Shown here piece after piece: positions 60,213-64,000 of a stretch of 64,000 nucleotides of DNA. This stretch comes from CBFHSF01 sp965658445 (GTDB lineage: Bacteria > Bacteroidota > Bacteroidia > Flavobacteriales > Schleiferiaceae), in assembly GCA_965658445.1 (NCBI GenBank), contig CBFHSF010000005.1, positions 1-64,000 of the forward strand, in the 5' to 3' direction. Position 1 is the first letter of the stretch; each line of letters opens with the position of its first letter. A model generated the notes under the pieces. The model saw nothing but the letters and a program-made list of their open reading frames with translations, was not told the DNA's origin and ran no database searches. Position numbers and translations under genes: made by a program.

Positions 60213-61682
60213 ATGGATTCCATAGAAAATGGATTACACATCGACCCTTGGATACTCATTACGGGGACCTATTACGTCATAGCCATTCTGGTGGCGTTGG
60301 GTATCCTATTGGAAAATCGAAACCCTCCCAAGACCATCGCCTATCTCTTGATGCTCTTCCTTTTCCCGTTTGCGGGACTGGTTGTTTATGTTCTATTCGG
60401 CCAAAACTTTAGGAAGCGCAAGCTCTTCTCTAGAAAGGGACTCAAGGACAATGAAAAGGTAGCGGAATTTACATCGGATACACTCCGGATGATTGAGGCC
60501 ATAGAGCCTGACCTCGAATCCTTTTTAGGCCAGCAACTCAAGACTGCCAAGGCCTTGATGAAAAACGAAAACGCCCTGTTGAGCCTCAACAATAAAGTAA
60601 CCGTTCTAAGGAATGGAGAGGAAAAATTCCCAGCGGTTTACGAGGCATTGCTCCAAGCTCAACATCACATTCACCTAGATTATTACATCATTGAATCCGA
60701 TCCTGTAGGCAAGAGGCTCTTTGAGATTTTAGCTCAAAAGGCCCAAGAGGGCGTCGAAGTAAGAGTCATCTTTGACGATGTGGGAAGCCGAAGTTTTTCG
60801 GGACGGGACATCCTGAAACTCAGAGCTGCGGGCGCCATTCTCGTTCCCTTTATGCCGGTGATCTTCCCGAGCTTTACCTCCAAAGCCAATTACCGAGACC
60901 ACCGCAAGATTGTAGTGGTTGATGGCAACGTCGGATTTGTGGGAGGCATTAACATGAGCAATCGCTATCAAAACACAGGGGACGGTTCTCTCTATTGGAG
61001 AGATACACATCTCCGATTGGAAGGTGATTCTGTAAAGAGCCTTCAGTTGGCCTTTTTCTTGAATTGGCAATTTGTGTACGGTGAATACTTACCCATAGAA
61101 AATGAGTATTTCCCACCTTCTGAACCCGCAGATTTAACGCTCACCCAAGTGGCCACCTCTGGTCCAGATTCTGATTGGGCCGGAATCATGCATGGCTTTT
61201 TTGCTGCCATTAACAATGCTATGGATTACGTGTACATTACAACACCCTACTTCATTCCCAATGAAGCATTGAGTACCGCATTGCAATCCGCAGCTTTGGC
61301 GGGTGTAGACGTAAGGGTTTTGATGCCTAAAAAGGCCGATTCAAAGATTACACAAGCCGCCAGCCTAAGCTTTGTAAAACCCCTTCTAAAGGCGGGTGTT
61401 CGAGTTTTTCTTTACGAAAAGGGATTTGTACATGCCAAGACCATGGTAGTGGATGACAGGCTTTCTACCGTGGGCACAGCCAATTTTGACAACCGAAGCT
61501 TTGATATCAATTTTGAAGTCAACGCCTTTGTCTACGATCCGGACATTGCATTGGAAATCAAGGAACATTTTATAGAGGATTTGGAGGACTCTGTAGAAAT
61601 CGATTTGGAGCGTTGGAGTAAGCGAAGTATTGGAGCCCGAATAGTAGAATCCTTGGCTCGACTGATTGCTCCCTTGTTGTAG
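60213..61682 (+). CDS. cls: Cardiolipin synthase, phospholipase D type
   Basis: A 489-residue membrane enzyme. Two N-terminal TM helices (about 13-33 and 42-63) precede two PLD catalytic motifs: His230-Lys232-Asp237 (HRKIVVVD) and His407-Lys409-Asp414 (HAKTMVVD), each followed by the family Gly/Asn segments GFVGGINMSNRY and GTANFDNRSF. It condenses two phosphatidylglycerols to cardiolipin and glycerol. Length and motifs are standard. It is convergent with the patatin gene, 15 bp away. Confidence 0.94.
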   Translation: MDSIENGLHIDPWILITGTYYVIAILVALGILLENRNPPKTIAYLLMLFLFPFAGLVVYVLFGQNFRKRKLFSRKGLKDNEKVAEFTSDTLRMIEAIEPDLESFLGQQLKTAKALMKNENALLSLNNKVTVLRNGEEKFPAVYEALLQAQHHIHLDYYIIESDPVGKRLFEILAQKAQEGVEVRVIFDDVGSRSFSGRDILKLRAAGAILVPFMPVIFPSFTSKANYRDHRKIVVVDGNVGFVGGINMSNRYQNTGDGSLYWRDTHLRLEGDSVKSLQLAFFLNWQFVYGEYLPIENEYFPPSEPADLTLTQVATSGPDSDWAGIMHGFFAAINNAMDYVYITTPYFIPNEALSTALQSAALAGVDVRVLMPKKADSKITQAASLSFVKPLLKAGVRVFLYEKGFVHAKTMVVDDRLSTVGTANFDNRSFDINFEVNAFVYDPDIALEIKEHFIEDLEDSVEIDLERWSKRSIGARIVESLARLIAPLL

Positions 61683-61697
61683 AGGTTTTAGATTTCT

Positions 61698-63905
61698 TTA
61701 GAACCAGAAACCAATATTTACAAATCCCAACCATTGACTGGAATCAAAGTTTTTGTGGGCGGAGAGTCCTATGGGACCAATGAGGGTATGGATTCCGTAT
61801 TCCATGGCAAAACCACCTATAACAATGCCTTGCCCATCATCTACAAATCTGTAAAAATCATCCAGTAGGAGGGCTCCATTCGCTCCAACGCGAATGTAGT
61901 TATTGGAAAAGATTTCTAATTGATGATCCCAGCCTAACTTAAACATCTGATTACCCGAGATAAATTTGTCGTCCTTAATATAACCCACCACGTGCTGGTT
62001 CATGGAATATCCGTAAAACGGAATCATATTGTTGATGTAATTCTGACCAAGACCGCCTAAATTGAACAAGTAGGGAATGCTATTCAGCGAACCTACCGTC
62101 ACGCCTAGTCGGGTTTCAAAATTCTGCGTATACCGACTACCAAAGGGTATGTTTTTAATGTAGTCAAGTCTAAGACTTAAGGGAAGAGAGGCTTCAAAAT
62201 CATTGTCTATACTAATGGCATAAACCCTTACTCCAACATCTAACAAATGTCCTTTTCTGCCGTAACTGGCTCGATCGCGTGTGTCGCTTTTCATCTCAAC
62301 AAAGCCTACAGTATTTGTTGAATACAGATCGGAGAACCCCAAGAGGTTTACCAAGTTAATGTCCTCCGCATAAAAGTGAATGAACTGAAGACCAGCTCCC
62401 GCGGAGATCATAGTATTGTTAGATAGAGAGGAAGAAACAAAGAGTTCGGTAAGCAGATCTCCTTGACGATACCTACCCAGGACACCTCCTTCCACATAGA
62501 GCTTGCTTTCAAAATTTAAATAGCGAGCTGCTATTCCAAATCCAGGATATACTCCGTTGTCCCAGAAGTATAACAATCGGGCTCTCGGAGATTCACTGAT
62601 TCCCAAATCAAAACTGAGAATGGCTCCTTTCAAAAGGAGTTGTCTCGTGGTATAATTGACAAGGAGCGCACTGTTGAGGTCTGGATCATAGCGCAGCCCC
62701 AATCGAATGTCCCCAATGGATTTTTTTTCAACCACATTGACGTACAGCGAAGAATCTTCTACTACGTATTCCATGTCCTTAAACCAGCCCGTTCCATAGA
62801 CGTTTTGGAGCCCTTCTGAAATTTCGTTCTGGGTGTAGTATTCACCAGATTCAAGTCCCATGGTTCCAACGACCTGAATTCTGGTAGCAGTGTGAATGCC
62901 ACTGAGTACAATGGAGTCAAAACGCAGCGTATCGGTTTTTTGAAATGGCGGAACGGAGTCATACGTATAAATACCCAATTGCTCCTTTAACGCCAATAGC
63001 TCATCCATGTGAGCCCTTGCGGCCCTTTCTCCCGCTTTAATGATTGCGGTAGCCTCATCAAAAGTGGTTACCGAGTATCCGTTCATATCGGGACGCACGA
63101 TAAAATCACAAAGCTTCTCTCTTCTCTTGGTGGTCATGGCATTAACGTACATGCCTGTTTTTTCCAAAACCTTGAGAAGTGTAGGGTCGCTGATGGAGTC
63201 TGCAAAGGTGGTTTGTACGTCGACACCTATGATGATATCTGCACCCAACTCTTGAATGTGATCCGCAGGGAAATTGTTGACCGTACCTCCATCAATTAAG
63301 TACTTCCCATCTAATTTGTAGGGAGAAAACAAAGAGGGAATACTCATGGAGGCGCGCATGGACTTGTAGAGCTCACCACTGTTTAATACCCGTTCTTTCC
63401 CTGTATTGAGTTCCGTTGCGATACAGAAAAAGGGGATTTCTAAGTCCTTGTTAAAATCGAGATCTCCGTGATAGGGATAGGTGAGGTTGGACAGGAGTCC
63501 GGTAATCTTTTGGCCATTGTTGATTCCTCCAGGAATCTCCAGGTTAAAATCTTTAGTAAGTTCTAAGGTTAGGAAATAGCGCTCTCGGGCACTTTTCTCG
63601 TAGCTCTTCAAAAACTTCCTCTTGGGTTTTTGCTCCATTACATCCGCCCAGTCTACTTCAAGAATTTCGGCTTCGATTTGATCGGGGGTATACCCAATGG
63701 CGGTTAACCCTCCAACAATGGCTCCCATCGAGGTGCCACCCACATAGTCAATGGGAATTTCCAAGGAGTCCAATACGCGGATAACACCAATGTGTGCAAA
63801 CCCTTTGGCACCTCCTCCAGATAGCACCAATCCAACGGATTGCCTTTGTGAATATGCCTGAAAACAAAGTCCAAATATAAGAGCGAACAGTAGTAATCTC
63901 CTCAT
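61698..63905 (-). CDS. Patatin-like phospholipase with POTRA and BamA-type barrel
   Basis: A 735-residue protein: signal peptide (about 1-20, ending AYSQ), patatin domain (about 23-310) with the oxyanion motif GGGAKG (30-35), nucleophile Ser59 in GTSMG and catalytic Asp205 in DGG. A POTRA-like segment follows (about 325-395; FDSIVLSGIHTATRIQVVG), then a 16-strand-type BamA/TpsB barrel (about 400-735) ending FVNIGFWF. The architecture matches PlpD-type (type Vd) secreted phospholipases, in which the barrel displays the enzyme. The upstream partial gene is a paralog; their ends and starts are separated by 1 bp. Confidence 0.9.
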   Translation of the reverse strand: MRRLLLFALIFGLCFQAYSQRQSVGLVLSGGGAKGFAHIGVIRVLDSLEIPIDYVGGTSMGAIVGGLTAIGYTPDQIEAEILEVDWADVMEQKPKRKFLKSYEKSARERYFLTLELTKDFNLEIPGGINNGQKITGLLSNLTYPYHGDLDFNKDLEIPFFCIATELNTGKERVLNSGELYKSMRASMSIPSLFSPYKLDGKYLIDGGTVNNFPADHIQELGADIIIGVDVQTTFADSISDPTLLKVLEKTGMYVNAMTTKRREKLCDFIVRPDMNGYSVTTFDEATAIIKAGERAARAHMDELLALKEQLGIYTYDSVPPFQKTDTLRFDSIVLSGIHTATRIQVVGTMGLESGEYYTQNEISEGLQNVYGTGWFKDMEYVVEDSSLYVNVVEKKSIGDIRLGLRYDPDLNSALLVNYTTRQLLLKGAILSFDLGISESPRARLLYFWDNGVYPGFGIAARYLNFESKLYVEGGVLGRYRQGDLLTELFVSSSLSNNTMISAGAGLQFIHFYAEDINLVNLLGFSDLYSTNTVGFVEMKSDTRDRASYGRKGHLLDVGVRVYAISIDNDFEASLPLSLRLDYIKNIPFGSRYTQNFETRLGVTVGSLNSIPYLFNLGGLGQNYINNMIPFYGYSMNQHVVGYIKDDKFISGNQMFKLGWDHQLEIFSNNYIRVGANGALLLDDFYRFVDDGQGIVIGGFAMEYGIHTLIGPIGLSAHKNFDSSQWLGFVNIGFWF

Positions 63906-63906
63906 A

Positions 63907-64000
63907 TTAAAACCAATAACCTAGGCTAAAATAGGTAAAAATATCGCTATGGTTACTAGATGTCATGGCAATTATTTCCATGGGTCCCAGTGGAGACATG
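63907..64000 (-). CDS. C-terminal fragment of a second patatin/BamA-type barrel protein (truncated at window edge)
   Basis: The last 30 codons of a minus-strand gene, open at the right edge (frame begins at 63999). They end FTYFSLGYWF. The segment LGPMEIIAMTSSNHSDIFTYFSLGYWF lines up with the end of the downstream patatin protein (IGPIGLSAHKNFDSSQWLGFVNIGFWF), indicating a tandem paralog. The stop lies 1 bp before the next ATG. Confidence 0.7.
   Translation of the reverse strand, partial: MSPLGPMEIIAMTSSNHSDIFTYFSLGYWF

Overview
The window is chromosomal sequence from a member of the Bacteroidota, most likely a marine Flavobacteriales-type bacterium. Four things point there. Promoters match the Bacteroidota consensus TTTG-N17-23-TAnnTTTG, often in the form TACCTTTG. 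One secreted protein ends in a type IX secretion (T9SS) type A sorting domain. Families typical of the phylum are present (DUF4421-like and DUF5686 proteins, a TonB receptor with a carboxypeptidase-regulatory N-terminus, a sigma factor coupled to a membrane-anchored barrel protein). Gene starts lack clear Shine-Dalgarno sites. I see no transposase, phage gene, integrase or CRISPR array. Species cannot be fixed from the sequence alone.

Layout. 1-1.5 kb: end of the atp operon (atpA C-terminus, atpG, terminator). 1.6-8.6 kb: NtrY-like sensor kinase, SIMPL protein, methyltransferase, enoyl-CoA hydratase, small esterase, a TPR sensor kinase broken by two frameshifts, and an Hsp15-like S4 protein. 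8.6-18 kb: four large secreted or surface proteins on the minus strand. Three of them share a C-terminal module followed by dockerin-like or other tandem repeats. 18-21.9 kb: a metal-homeostasis locus with a TonB receptor divergent from a DtxR/MntR regulator and a ZIP transporter, with a clear operator between them. 21.9-26.9 kb: RseP-type site-2 protease, M1 aminopeptidase, orphan biotin carrier protein and a DUF4399 lipoprotein. 27.5-30.6 kb: a translationally coupled operon of sigma factor, inner-membrane-anchored beta-barrel protein and lipoprotein. 30.9-33.6 kb: PfkB sugar kinase, tRNA-Asn and glycine C-acetyltransferase. 33.6-34.5 kb: a decayed PAS-receiver gene.

34.5-46.3 kb is one long minus-strand run. 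It begins with a seven-gene cassette: a LolA-like periplasmic carrier, two FtsX/LolC-type permeases, a LolD-type ATPase, two paralogous DUF4421-like outer-membrane proteins and a porin-like barrel. It continues into a YdiJ-type FAD/Fe-S oxidoreductase, a sulfotransferase-like protein and a class IV aminotransferase. The cassette looks like a self-contained trans-envelope transport machine with an unknown cargo, and it is my best candidate for an undescribed system.

46.4-64 kb: bacilliredoxin, 6-phosphofructokinase, LpxH-like phosphatase, M28 peptidase, TauE/SafE permease, AddA/RecB-like helicase-nuclease, DUF5686 protein, Mn-type superoxide dismutase, a receiver-DHp-receiver protein, an Lrp regulator, cardiolipin synthase and a patatin-BamA protein. 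A second patatin-type barrel is cut by the right edge.

Two convergent intergenic regions (about 27.0-27.5 kb and 47.0-47.7 kb) carry diverged, rearranged copies of one non-coding repeat family. Its GC-rich hairpins differ in stem sequence but keep their pairing. The second copy includes an exact 11-copy heptamer array.
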